A stretch of DNA of 64,000 bases from Gossypium raimondii (taxonomy: Eukaryota; Streptophyta; Magnoliopsida; Malvales; Malvaceae). The translations under genes and the position numbers were made by a program. The stretch covers positions 51,779,980-51,843,979 of the forward strand of contig NC_068575.1 in assembly GCF_025698545.1 (NCBI RefSeq), in the 5' to 3' direction. A model generated the notes under the pieces. The model saw only the letters and a list, made by a program, of their open reading frames with translations, was not told the DNA's origin and did not search any database. Every line of letters begins with the position of its first letter. Position 1 is the first letter of the stretch. Positions 35,623 through 47,125 of this stretch are shown one piece after another.

Positions 35623-38600
35623 ATCTAAATCAAAATCATGAAATGTAAACAAAAAATTCTTATTTGATAGTTTCGTTGTACTTTACCCTAAAGAAAGACA
35701 GAAAGATATAGAATTTGATATTGAGTTGAAAGATTCATGAAAAGTTCATCAATACATTTTCTTAAACCCTAAGCAACAATTAAACATGTTTCCAATTTTT
35801 TTTTTTTTGGTTTCCATCCTTATGAATTATTTGATTGGTATTTGTTTTATAATTACATATATGACCTAAGCCTAATCCTATTTAAATAGAATATTAAAGT
35901 AAACCAACTTTTGATAAATCAGCTGACCCATGGTGTAAGTACAATCACAAGTTGATGAAATGTACATTAATGCATGATACCTAACACTTCATAATGACCT
36001 ATGTCTTGTCACATAATAGATGTGTTATATATTTAACATTTTTCTTAATATAAATCAAAATAATAATGACACCATTTTTTTCCATTTCTATCTTATCAAA
36101 AAGTAGTGGCTTTTATGAAATTAAACTTCCTCGAGGTGATAAATAATCATGGTATTGGTTCTCAAGCTCCAGTATAGTATATTAAAATTTTTTTTCCATC
36201 GATGCTGCAGTTAATAATGCTAAATAAATGTTAATGCAGGTGAAAATTATATTGTCTTAGCATTGGTATTGTTGTCAGTGTAAGAGGTTACGAGTTTGAG
36301 TGTGTTGAAGAGTATTATCCTCTTATTTAAGAGTTGAAGAGAGCTATGAGTAGTTCTAGACATTTTCTTAAAAACAACAAATATAATAAGAATATATAAT
36401 AAGATTAATGGTAAAAAAGGCATTGATCAGTATTAACTCAATTGATAAAAGATATTAATTCAATTAAGTGACATTAACCAATGGAGTGGATGTCATTATA
36501 TCTAATTTAAAATAATAGTTTATAAACTAATTATTATTTTATAATTATATATTAATTTAATAAACCATTTACAATTTTTTTCAAATATTAAAGTCTTTAT
36601 TAAAATAAGTTTTTCCCAATTGATAATTACTTTTGTTCAAATTAAATATTAAGTAGTTGTTGTGTTTATATATGGGTTGATGCATTCCATTTTTTTATAT
36701 TTAATTTTTTAATATATCTCACATCTCACCCTTTTAATCGTGTTTGTAGAGTATAAATATGTTTTTGTTATGAACATATTTTTAAAACAAAAATTTCCAA
36801 ATTGATTATAAGTAGAAAAGAATAAATTTTTAATGAATATAAGTCAAAACACACACAAAACAAAAACTATATTTACTTTGACAATAATCGAAATATGAAG
36901 ATATAAGTAAAGATAAGAAATAAAATGTGAGAGGAAAAAGTGTTGATATGATATTATAGAGATAATCATGAATGTGGTAGTGATGAAATATTTTGTAACC
37001 ATTGACATAGTGATCATAATCTTGGATATAATTTTGTTAATACAACGTAATTGATCATTCATGCAATAAACACGTACACAAAATCTAGAAACAGTTGTAT
37101 ACGTAATTGCTTTAATTTAAATATTATTATGGTGAAAAGGATAGTTGGACCCATTCATACATACCCCATCTGCTCATCATTTTCTCCATGACTCCCCTAA
37201 TTTGAAACCCATTTAGAAATTCCGGCCCACGGTTCAAATCAGCCCTCGTAAGCTAGGTCCCACTTCTCATAATTTGATTTGACTTCACCTATTTTATATT
37301 TGATGATAGGGTTACATTCAAAAGGAGTGGGGCCCTGTTAATTTGTTTGATGCTGAATTGTTGATCGATAAAACTGCGTTCTTAGGTTAAGAGCCAGCCT
37401 TACACTTGCCATTTGTCGTTTGTCGACATTAACCAGTGTTGCTTCTTGTTCAAGAGTAACCTAGGCTCCATAGGCTACGTCCTTTGGATATTTATTGTAC
37501 AGTATCTTCCTCTAATTCACTTTTTACTCTATAAATCGATTATCCTATTCCTATCCTACAGTTATTGAAACATGTATTAAGCTATAGTTTTTTATTTCTA
37601 TATAATAACTTATCATCATTTGTCTGGATTCCTAGCTTAGGATTAGAAGGATCAATCTTATATGGGGAGAATTAATTGCAATTGAATGGAAATCTTCCCT
37701 GCCCCAATTATTGGGGTTTTGATTCAAGGTTGCTCTCATTCCTTGCCGCGTGCAGACCAGGAACCCTACATCTCCGGGCCTATGCTTATTTGAAAACAGG
37801 GGTAATCAACATGAAGATTAAATTTAATAACATTATTATAGGCAAGATCGAGTAAACTAAGGTACTTGGATTGGAGTTGGACCCATCAATGAATGCATTA
37901 GATTAGAGGACAATGACACATGGACCTTTTGATTACATGGTTAAGCAAAGTGCAGTTTCAGGTCCCATTTCATGTCCTCCCACACCAACACTGCTCTGCT
38001 TTAATTTGCGTCAGAGTTTAGACAAAGTGATCAGTGTAGAGTAAATACACCAGAGAAAGTCGAGAGCGAATGCGACAAAACTACGTATGATATTAAAGGG
38101 TGAGAGTTGATGAATACGCTTTCAAGTTTAGACACCAATTGAAACAGTGAATTAACTGCTGCTATCCATAACATTTGAAAAAGTCAAAATTATATAAATC
38201 TAACCAAAATTTGGGTAACTTGAACTGTGAAAGTGGTTTGGGTCTTTTATCAGAACTTCAAAAACCCAAGTGATATTTACAAAATAAAAGGGGGGGGGGC
38301 ATTGAAGAGAAAACAGTCTGATTTGGGTGCTAGATAACCAAAACTATAAATCCCATGGTCCATCACGATTTAATCTATCTAATTAAATAAAAGCTTAACG
38401 ATTGAAGGCGTGAGCCACATTTTCATCCTTGAAAATTGTTGTTGTTTTTTCTTTTACTAGGTTACATCTTCATGCATGAAAAAAAAAAGGTAAAAAAAAG
38501 GTCTCTGTAAATACTGAAAAGCGGTACAAGGTAAAGTTATTTTGTGCTCAGCCGTGAAATAATGATTATTCCTTTGAGAGTGCATACGTTTATTTCTGAA

Positions 38601-38990
38601 TTCGAAAACCTGCTGCAGAGAACAGTGAAAGATTGACAACAGACCAAGAAAGTCAGGACAAATTACCATTGAAATCTGGACCTCGAAATTCTATCCACCA
38701 AGGGACAAAACTCACTTCAGTTTTTTTACAACATAAAATTATAAAAAAAAGGAGAAATTATTGCTGGACGTTTGTCATACTTTTACTGTAAGAAGTAAGA
38801 ACCCACTATCTCGCATGCATACGCCTCTCTTCTATCTTTCTCTTTAAAACCCACACCCAACAACGAAACTCTTACCTGTTTAAGCTTCACTTTTCTTTAG
38901 TTTTCTCGTCTTTTTTGGCTCTTACCTTTTCTCTCTTTTGCAAAGTTTTGCAGGGCTGAAAAAAAACTGAATGGAAAATAGATTGGCACA
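35623..38990. other. Intergenic region, no gene recognised
   Basis: 3.4 kb of AT-rich DNA between the solo LTR and the FLZ gene. It includes a SINE-like copy (36250-36395), an ORF-poor stretch at 36500-37100, and more balanced sequence at 37150-38000. 38840-38880 (ctttaaaaccc, followed by pyrimidine-rich sequence) may be the FLZ core promoter. The G-run at 38290-38299 is a likely slippage site. Confidence 0.4.
36252..36395 (+). mobile_element. tRNA-derived SINE, degraded copy
   Basis: Shares order and wording with the SINE at 57580-57730: ttggtattgttgtcagtgtaa, gagtttgagtg (B-box-like), gttgaagagtattatcctctta, tagttctagacattttctta and aacaaatataataagaa. The A-box region at the 5' end is shortened. 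No coding capacity. Confidence 0.65.
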
Positions 38991-39046
38991 GTTAAATCGA
39001 TCTAAATAACGAGAGCCCACTAACAGAAAAGTATTAAGTCCCAAAC

Positions 39047-39049
<3 letters not shown>

Positions 39050-39081
<32 letters not shown>
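39050..39081. repeat. (GA)n microsatellite in the FLZ leader region
   Basis: About 16 GA units, 660 bp upstream of the FLZ start codon. GA/CT tracts are common in plant 5' leaders and can bind BPC/GAGA factors. Its role here is inferred. Confidence 0.85.
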
Positions 39082-39084
<3 letters not shown>

Positions 39085-39233
39085 TGAAAGCTTTATCTTT
39101 TTAATATTTGATTTTACTTGAGATTGATGATGATTTTGGGAGTGGCAGACATTTATACCATATTTGCCTGAAACTCTCAGAGACTTTAGATAGGTACTAC
39201 TTCTTTTGCAGTAAAAGAAGGGGAAAAAAACAA

Positions 39234-39320
39234 ATGGCGGAGCAGTTGTTCGTGCCTGCTCTTGATCATGTGCTTTGCATGCGAGTTATTATGATGGGTA
39301 TCGAGTCTTGTCCTTGTTGA
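39234..39320 (+). CDS. 28-residue upstream ORF in the FLZ leader
   Basis: The ATG sits in a strong context (acaaATGGCG: purine at -3, G at +4) and opens MAEQLFVPALDHVLCMRVIM and eight further residues ending CPC, then TGA. It lies about 425 bp before the FLZ ATG and upstream of a spliced leader intron (39584-39679). Another short uORF (MMILGVADIYTIFA) starts near 39126. Such uORFs usually lower translation of the main frame. Whether the peptide is conserved cannot be judged here. Confidence 0.4.
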   Translation: MAEQLFVPALDHVLCMRVIMMGIESCPC

Positions 39321-39583
39321 GGCAGTTGATCGAAGGAAAAAAGACAAGAGAAATAGGGAAACCGGTTTTTTTTTTTGTTTCTTTTTTAATGTTCTGCCAT
39401 GGAGGCTACGGAGATTTAGAAAGCATTTCAATTTCCCAGAGTATGCGTTTCTGAATCTTGAAATAATAAAAAATTATAATTAAAAAAGAAAAAAAGCTTT
39501 GGTGTTTTTTTTTTTTCTTTTTCGTGATTAGCTCAAGCAGGCCAGCAATTCATGGTGGTGTGAGTGATATTAATCATTTCCAG

Positions 39584-39679
39584 GTGAGTTGCTGGCTTTT
39601 TTCTGACTTTCCCCTCTCTTTCCTTTCAATTTCTTGTTCCTTATTCTTAATTAATCTGATTCTTTCCTTGTTTTTGCAG
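39584..39679 (+). other. Leader intron of the FLZ gene
   Basis: Donor CAG/gtgagt at 39584 and acceptor tttttgcag ending at 39679 bound a 96-bp intron 65 bp before the start codon. An additional upstream leader intron is possible: acceptor-like caag-cag near 39533-39540, after a T-rich tract. Confidence 0.55.
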
Positions 39680-39744
39680 TTGTTATTAGAAATTTGGCGG
39701 GGTCTGATTCTGATATCCATCTAATAAAAAGAGGATAGGTAGGT

Positions 39745-40689
39745 ATGCTGAGGAATAGGCCCAGAGCAGTGACCAGCAAGCAAACTTTAATGGCTGATCA
39801 CAGCTCTCAAGCATCCCCTGCCCAGAATTGCACTAAACCAAACCCATCTTTCTTCGATTCTCCAAGATTTAAAGCTTTCACTTCAAAAGCCTTTCCCGAC
39901 ACCGAATCTCTCAAGAGCCCTACTTCAATCCTTGACAACAAACCCTTCTTTCCTTTTGGTAACCCCTTTGCCTTGGACAGAAATCATCCCAAATCCCCAA
40001 AACCCTTCTCGCCTAATAACACACACCCCTCACCTGAAAACTCAGAACCAAAAGGTATTGCTCTTGCTATAGTTGATACATTCCTTAACAAAAACCAAAC
40101 TGAAAATAAGAGTTGCTGCGAGGCAAGTAATAAGAAAAAGGTCTTGTTTGGGACCGAGCTCAGAGTTCAGATTCCACCAGTACTCCCACCTTCCTTAGTC
40201 TCTCCAACTACTTCTCCCACTGATTTTGGAATCAAGACCAGGAATTCACATTTGACACCTGCATTTGCCTCTCCCAATTACGGTATCCATATGAAGGATT
40301 CTCCTCGGGTCTTCAATGGATGCCTGCCCGTTAGGGAAATGGAGCTGTCTGAGGATTATACATGCGTCATATCTCACGGTCCTAATCCCAGAACCACCCA
40401 TATATTTGACAACTGCGTTGTGGAGAACTACTGCAGTGTATTGGATAATAAGCCCAAACCAGCACCAGAGAGTTTCCTCAGCTTTTGTCACACATGCAAG
40501 AAGAATCTTCAACAGAAAATTGACATTTACATTTACAGGTTCAGTTTATTTTTTGCCTGATAATTTTGATTCTATTAGGTTGGAAGTCACTTAAAATGCA
40601 TAATTTGATTTATATGCAGAGGTGAGAAAGCTTTTTGCAGTCAAGAGTGCCGACACCAAGAAATGCTCCTGGATGGAGACGAGAATTGA
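39745..40689 (+). CDS. FCS-like zinc finger (FLZ, DUF581) protein
   Basis: Two exons, 39745-40538 and 40620-40689, coding 287 aa. The long N-terminal part is Pro/Ser-rich, with the family-type motifs FFDSPRFKAFTSKAFP, KGIALAIVDTF, KVLFGTELRVQIP and YTCVISHGPNPRTTHIFDNC. The FLZ zinc finger is residues about 244-287 (FLSFCHTCKKNL, then FCSQECRHQEML): CX2C followed by the FCS-type CX3C. The intron falls inside the finger, after IDIYIYR, as in other FLZ genes. FLZ proteins are adaptors that bind SnRK1 kinase subunits and act in sugar and stress signalling. An Arabidopsis FLZ8/FLZ10-like relative is likely. Without splicing, the frame would run on to 40560 and lose the second half of the finger. 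Confidence 0.92.
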
Positions 40690-42940
40690 GAATTTCATTA
40701 CTGGCTGAATAAATTATTTTGGATTTGCAAATCATTGATTCCATAAAACCAAAAATATTCCCAGTTCTTTATTTTTTTTTTTTCGTTTTTCTTTTTTTCC
40801 CTCTCCCCTGCAGATAAGAGATAAGAGAGGATGAGATAATGTAGACTTAATTAGATTAATTCTGTTTTTGAGTAAATTATTCATAATGATTGGCAATGGG
40901 ATTTTTAACCTACATTTTTCCCTTGGCTTCTTAATACGTAATGATGCATGATTGAATATTAACTTGCCTTATCTTTCTTTATTATTATTATATTCTTTCA
41001 ATCACATCAATCATCAATCCATAGCTAAGAGGCAATTACTTGGCTGATACAACAAGTTTTTTCTTCCTCTCTCCGATCATCATAATCCCTACCCTTACTT
41101 TGGTTGAGAAATAGAGAAACAAAAAATCTCAGAATTCTTAATTCCAACATTAACCAAGTATTGATATCCAATGATGTAGATCCAAACTCTAGTCTCTTTC
41201 TAGATCAATACGTACAAGACTGGAGCTAAAACGATTAAATATGAGTAGTAGTCGAGAAATTTGATACTTGATGGATGCACATATATAAGTCCAAATATAT
41301 ATTTTTTAAAGTGTAACAGGGAGAGCTCTTTTTTCAACCCACATCATTGCTTGCTCCTTTTCACGAAATAATGATGATGAGGATGAGCACTTGTATAAAG
41401 CAAACTAAGAAACAGCGACCTTCGTTATTTATAGCAAACAAACCAAATTTATTATGGAGGTAAATAGGGATATTCTGAAACATGTGAAACTGTGTTGAAA
41501 CCTGGGTTTTGATCATTTGCTTCTCTTCTAGATTGATTTTGGGGGAGTCAAAGCAAACATTAATTCTAGAAAATAACTACCGCATGGCCCAAGTGCTTCC
41601 ACACATGCTTTTGCTTTCTCACATATTAATATAGGCATCGCAATTATTAAATCGACACGTATGGACCGTGGTCCAAAACTCATTCAACCTTTTCCACTCA
41701 CTTTCCTTTTTTCAATTTCTTTCCTTTGAGTTGCGTGTGATTAATGTAACTATTATTTGAAAGGAAATTCAATATTTCAATGGATACACAAGGTTTGGCA
41801 ATCCTAGTCTGTACAAATATGACTTCATTTTCCGCGTGCACCACCGTACTTCGTCACCAGCTGGGACAAAACCAATTACGTTCCTCTGTACTCCGATCCA
41901 AAAATTGTAGGCGTTTCAAGCTAATACAATATAAGCAGTTCGTTTTCCATTTTTCTCTCAAATTATAACTTCTGACCCAAGATTATGATTTCCTGTTTGC
42001 GAGCATTTGAAGTCCTCAAGTTACCCAGCTCAAAGGCCAAACTACGGTAACAGAAGAGCATATGGTGCCAATCACCAATATGGTTCTTACAAGGACAACA
42101 TCCGACGCATCTACTTTAGCAAAAGCCTCTTCAAATACTCATCCCACTAACTCCTACAAGAAATACATGTATATATTTGCATAGTAAATCATTAGCAATA
42201 GTTAACAAAGGTTTCATGGAAAAGAGTATCTTGTAGTAGCTTGGCAACATCCACAAATCTCCAAGCAAGAAACACATGCTCTATGAATACAACAGTGGCG
42301 CCGCAGCTGATTAACCTAACAAGCTTCAGAAGCCGATGTGTGTGACACATATAACCACTTACCCTTCCCGCTTTTTCCTTCTAAAAACCAGGAAAAGATG
42401 GTGAGATTGCGGGGTGTCGAGGACAGAAATCTTTACTAAAAGAAACAAGCGTATGTTGAGGATATTTGGGAATTAAGCAGCCAATGATGTGAAATTGAAA
42501 ATAATAATTGCAGGAATAAAGAAAATCATTTAGGTAAGGCTAGTTTAGAAAAATAGAAAGGGCAAAACCAAATTTCAATAGAAACAAAGGGCAGTTAGGG
42601 GAAAACAATGTAATGGAGATTCTACAGGGGCAAGAGACATATAGGCAACCATCTATGCATTTTCATGCCAGAGAAGAGAGAAAACAATCAGCATCCAAGC
42701 TAACAAAACCAATACATCACATGCCTTGCGCATCTTGTCCATCATAATGTTCATAACCAGCCTTAAAATTCTCACTAACCATCAATTCATAAACCAAAAT
42801 AAGGAGACTGTCCACCTAATATTGCTACAACTTTTACATATCACCTCCCCTCATAACCATTCATGCTACCAACTATCTTTTGAATCTTATATACAATCTA
42901 CAACTAACTCCAAATCAGCACACTAAACTTAGGTCCTGAA
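40690..42940. other. FLZ 3' flank and intergenic
   Basis: About 2.2 kb with the FLZ 3' UTR on the left and the 3' UTR of the minus-strand PNRC-motif gene on the right. Sequence at 41780-42000 and 42000-42720 is of average composition, but I see no conserved ORF. Confidence 0.4.
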
Positions 42941-42950
42941 TTTCCTCTAT

Positions 42951-43571
42951 TTAGTTATCAGTGTTGTCAAGATTAAGAATACGGCGTAAAGTCTTGGTGG
43001 CAGAGTCATCACAACCAAAGAGTTCGGCTACAGAAGGGTGAAGCTCCCCGGTAGGAGAAGCAGGCGCAGAGTTGCCAGTTGGATGAACATCAACAAAAGG
43101 GTCAGCAGCAGGCAAATCCAGTGACACCGTCCTCTTCACACGAAGAGAGAATTTGGGTATTGGCAAAGAACTAGGTGGTGGTGAATTGGAATAAGCAGGC
43201 CCAGCCCATAGCTCACGGAAGGGAAAACCTTCCCTAGAGATCTCCTCACTAGAAAACTTACCATTTTTAGTGGCCCTGTTGTTGTTTATTAGAGTAGTAG
43301 AGCTTTTCATGGTAGTTTTTGAGTGCGGACATGGTGTATTTGGGGAAGATGATGATGATGAAGAAGGGGGAAGGGAAGAGAGCCGTCTGTCTGTAGGAGC
43401 AGCGCTATACTCGAACGGGGAAGGGAGTAATCCCGCACAGAAATGGAAACTCCTACAATTAATCCCTCTGAAATTCCTAGACGGTGATGACCCAAACCGG
43501 GCTGGCCCATCTGGATTCACCTTGCTACAGTAGCGATTCCTATGCTGCGCCATCACAACCAGAGTCTCCAT
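42951..43571 (-). CDS. PNRC-motif (proline-rich nuclear receptor coactivator-like) protein
   Basis: A single coding exon of 206 aa. The start METLVVMAQHRNRY at 43571 is chosen because this N-terminus is typical of the plant family; the frame stays open 13 codons upstream. Residues 24-40 have the conserved RFGSSPSRNFRGINCRS, 116-126 FPFRELWAGPA and 129-141 the PNRC motif SPPPSSLPIPKF, which in animals binds DCP1 and promotes decapping. Residues 192-202 are TKTLRRILNLD. The middle (60-110) is Ser/Pro-rich and disordered. In plants the function is poorly defined; a link to mRNA decay is family inference. The codon run tcatcatcatcttc encodes a poly-Ser tract. Confidence 0.82.
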   Translation of the reverse strand: METLVVMAQHRNRYCSKVNPDGPARFGSSPSRNFRGINCRSFHFCAGLLPSPFEYSAAPTDRRLSSLPPSSSSSSSPNTPCPHSKTTMKSSTTLINNNRATKNGKFSSEEISREGFPFRELWAGPAYSNSPPPSSLPIPKFSLRVKRTVSLDLPAADPFVDVHPTGNSAPASPTGELHPSVAELFGCDDSATKTLRRILNLDNTDN

Positions 43572-44350
43572 ACGTTCGTTAATTTGGATAATCAAAACCC
43601 ACTGAACCAACTATTCAAATCGTGCTATAATAAATCCCCCAAAAAAATTAAAAAAAACGAACTTGTTGTAAATCCATAAATTCTCGTTACAGCCCACTGA
43701 AATATGATAAATGAGGGAACTCAGAGGCCAAAATCGTATGCCAAAGAACAACTTGAGCTGCTAGTTCTTCATCGTCGCAGATCCAACAAGACGATACTAA
43801 AATCAATGTTATTTACTCCCCTCTCTCGCTCTTTTGTGCCAAATTTATTGGGTCAGAATCTCCGACGATTCAGAGCAAAATCATGATAATAAAAAAAAGG
43901 GACAACTCTGTTGCCTGGAATCAGACGAGATCCTCCTACATTACAACCATCAATCATCGAACTGTACAAAGGAAAGGAAAGGAAAAAAGGCAAAAATTAA
44001 GAAATGGCAACGGAAAAAGACCCTGAATTCTAAAATAGGAGTAGGCAAATTTGACAGATCTTTTTTGGGGAGAAACTTCTGAGTGAGTGAGAACTTACCG
44101 GAAAAAGTTAGCCTTGAGATATGTTAAAGGTGAAGTTATTGGATATGGCTAGGTGCGGAGAGACAGAGTCTGTTCCTCCTGCTCAGCTTCCATGTAAATT
44201 GTTAATGGGAATTTGTTTTCTGCCAGAAAAATCCAAACAGATGTCATGAAAATGAGCGACAGGAGGAGAGGGTAAGAGGGAGAGGAAATAGAATCACTCG
44301 CACGGATCTGAAATGTCACCGTCTTCACAGTGATATTTAAATATATGGGT
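43572..44350 (-). promoter_or_regulatory. Leader, leader intron and TATA region of the PNRC-motif gene
   Basis: On the minus strand a TATA-like tatatttaaatat lies at about 44333-44345. A donor ccg/gtaagttc lies near 44098, and an acceptor ttggttcag ends near 43606. This implies a first 5' UTR exon of about 200 nt and a leader intron of about 490 nt. The intron contains one copy of a 67-bp sequence that is repeated at 44819-44885. Confidence 0.5.
43692..43759. repeat. 67-bp duplication, copy 1
   Basis: Begins agcccactgaaatatgat and ends aacaacttgagc. Copy 2 at 44819-44885 differs at about four positions. Copy 1 lies in the leader intron of the PNRC-motif gene, copy 2 upstream of its promoter, in the same orientation. 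Confidence 0.85.
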
Positions 44351-44818
44351 GCTCCTCCTTTTACTGTTCTTTCTTTGGTAAAGTGGACCTCATTTTTTTT
44401 TACCAGATTTACGATTTTGACATACACTTAGGATTTTGAAAAGTCATAAGTTGAGTTTCTTATTTAGGTTGAAAATTATTTGAAGAATGCAGAAGGTAAA
44501 AATGTTTTGGAATACTTTCAAGCATTTAGTATTGGCATTGAATGTGTCAGTGTTTTTGTACTCCACAATTTTAAAATAAATATATAAAAACTTAAAACAT
44601 AGCCTCAATTTTAAAAATTCATTATCAGTAATATAATTAAATTGAGATTGCAACGTGAAGAATAATATGAAATAAGTAATTATATCAATAAATAAAATTA
44701 CTTTTGAAATAAAAATATGGTTAAATAAGATGTTTTTGAGGCTTTAAAAAATGTTTTTTTTATTTAATACTTTTGAGATAAAATTTATGCGTCTGAAATA
44801 CTAAGTTTAAATAATTTA

Positions 44819-44885
44819 GCCCACTGAAATATGATAAATGAGAGAACTCAGAGGCTAAAATCGTATGCTAAAGAACAACTTGAGC
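44819..44885. repeat. 67-bp duplication, copy 2
   Basis: Same orientation as copy 1, 1.13 kb to the right. Flanking sequences of the two copies differ directly outside the repeat, so its borders are sharp. Confidence 0.85.
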
Positions 44886-45677
44886 ATCCAAAAACAAAAA
44901 CAAAACATTTCTAAACTATATATAAAGCAAAAGAGATGATTTTTATAGAATGGCAGCCGAAATCAGACCATATGATAAAAGCCCAAGTGCATGACTGAAC
45001 AAGCCCTGAGCCTTGGATTAGACTTAATTTTAGAAGTAAATTGATACACATTTTTTATTGTTTTCTACAAATTTTTTCTGGATATCTATTAAAAATTTAG
45101 CATTTTTCTGACTTTACGTAATCAATGCGAATATGGAAGAAGTTAGAAACGTAATTAATCTTATATATAACTTGATAATAAATTGAATAATTAAGCTAAT
45201 CAAACGATAGCCTCAGACACAAAACTACGACCACAGTCCAGCTTGGGCATAGAAATTTATCAGCTACTATATGTTTTAATACGACAATGAACTCATATTG
45301 GTGACCCCACAAAACGTTCATGTGCTGTGCTGTCCGTTTCTGCGATTGGTTTTGTTTTCTCCATTATCTTTGCCGCTCTTTAACTCGGATCCAGACAAGT
45401 GTAGCAACAAACTGCAAACCAAGCTTCAACTTAAACCTAATCCTTATCCTCTGCCATATGTCGCAGATGTTCGTATTTGGAGGCTAGATGTTACGCCCGT
45501 ACACTACCACCTATTTACCTAATGTCCAAATGTCTCCTTGCCTACCCGAAACGTGCAGACTTTAGTTATACATCTGGCTTACGCATTTATATGCTCTGAT
45601 GCATCTCCTTAACCCTCCACACCTTTTCACACCACTTCCAACTACCCCTTCTTTGATTTACATTTACAGGGAAAATT
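44886..45677. other. Intergenic and promoter of the first SMP gene
   Basis: About 790 bp. A TATA-like atttatatgc (45585-45594) lies about 90 bp before the ATG, and gatgcatc (RY-like, seed-type) follows it at 45598-45605. An ACGT core (aacgtgca) lies near 45550. An ORF at 45298-45522 has no family resemblance. Confidence 0.45.
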
Positions 45678-46315
45678 ATGAACCAGAGACAACCAATAAG
45701 GCCTCAAGCAGCCGACCAGGCTGTCGACTACGGCGATGTTTTCGGTGTCACCGGTGCTACGCCTTCATCTCCAACTCCAACGGGTGCGGGTGATCAAAGT
45801 GGCATCACCATTGGAGAAGCTTTGGAGGCAACAGCTATCTCTGTTGGCGACAAACCGGTTGACCGAGGTGATGCAGCTGCAATACGAGCAGCTGAGGCCA
45901 GAGCTGCTGGTGGTAACGTCACTCAACGTAGCGGCCTTGGCGCCAAAGCTCAAGCTGCTGTCAATTTCAATGACCGTGTGGCTTATGATTACAATAAAAT
46001 CACTATATCAGATGTTTTGTCGGTAATAAAGACTTGATGAATTAAGCCCAACACTTGTTAGCCCTTCACTTTACCAGTTACATTACACAGCAGACAACAA
46101 GTAAATCCCCCATTCGTCTAATTCTCTTATTTTTTGTTTGGGACCGACAGGATGCTAGTGCGAAGCTGCCTCACGATAAAGCCGTGACAAGCGAAGATGC
46201 TGATGGCGTGAGAGGTGCGGAGCTGAGTAACAATACTGAAGCAATGCCCACACCAGGAGGAGTGGCGGATACCATGGCCACAGCTGCTAGGGTAAATCGG
46301 GATGATAAGCCATGA
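45678..46315 (+). CDS. Seed maturation protein (SMP, LEA D-34 type), N-terminally shortened, cluster copy 1
   Basis: Exons 45678-46022 and 46151-46315, 169 aa. SMP proteins are hydrophilic, Ala-rich LEA proteins made in late seed development under ABA control and thought to protect cells during drying. The N-terminus keeps the family start (VDYGDVFGVTG). Most of the first SMP repeat is missing, and the frame passes directly into the second repeat (ITIGEALEATAISVGDKPVD, AAAIRAAEARA). After the conserved intron at SDVLS, exon 2 gives the third repeat (KLPHDKAVTSEDADGVRGAE, PGGVADTMATAA). A full D-34 protein has about 255-265 aa, as in copy 3. The missing segment includes the position of the first intron. 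Confidence 0.88.
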
Positions 46316-46511
46316 ACAACTTCATTTCTGTAGCCAATGTTATGGTTTTAGTAAAGCAGTTTTATGGTAGAAATTAAATCTTCGTGCTTTGTTGCATATA
46401 TAATGGATGATCCGTGGCTGGCCATTTACGAATAAAAAAATGTAATCAATAAATTGCGGTTACTAACAGCAGTAAATTAGTATGTTGACCATGGGAGCAA
46501 AACAACAATTA

Positions 46512-47122
46512 GGGTCTGTTTGATTGTCAGTAAAATATTTTCCGTAAAATGATTTCAGGAAAATGTTTTACTTTTCTGTAAAATGATTTACCAGAAAATA
46601 TTTTCTGGTGTTTGATTGAATCTGTGTAAAATATTTTCGGTTGTTTGGCAGATTTCTTGGAAATATTTTCGAAAAAATTGTTTTTACATATATTGATATG
46701 TATTAATAAATTTTTATATTTTAAATTATTTTTACATATATTGCAATGATTTATTTATAATAATACTCAATTATTAAGCTACAATATCATTATAAATTGA
46801 AAAAAATTAATATCAAATAAATTATTTGTAATTGTGTTAAAAAATAAGTATTGAATAATTAAAAAAACAAGTTACTGGAAAATCGATAAACAGAAGCAAT
46901 TTTCTACCGGAAATGAAGGAAGGAATGAAGGAGGCGATAGAGAGGAGAGCACGGAAAATGTCTTACGGAAATTGAAAGGGTAAGACATTTTCCCTAAAAT
47001 GTAACCCATTTTCTCTTGTTTTGGAGTTTATTTTCCAAATAGAAAATGTTTTCCGTCAATCAAACGCTGGAAAAGTTGGAAATAATTTTTCGGAAAATCA
47101 TTTCCTTCAATCAAACAGACCC
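46512..47122. mobile_element. Tourist-like (PIF/Harbinger) MITE, 611 bp, TTA target duplication
   Basis: Left end gggtctgtttgattg and right end caatcaaacagaccc are inverted. They are flanked by tta at 46509-46511 and 47123-47125. Sub-terminal sequence also pairs, with multiple ggaaaatattttc-type words in inverted orientation, so the whole element can fold into a long hairpin. No coding sequence. TTA duplications and GGG/C-starting TIRs fit the PIF/Harbinger group; hAT-like assignment is the alternative. Confidence 0.8.
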
Positions 47123-47125
47123 TTA

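Noticed and set aside
40316-40594. Second ORF overlapping FLZ
   Set aside because: Out-of-frame shadow of the FLZ exon; the FLZ frame carries the zinc finger.
45736-46026. Overlapping ORF in SMP copy 1
   Set aside because: Out-of-frame shadow of an Ala-rich coding exon.
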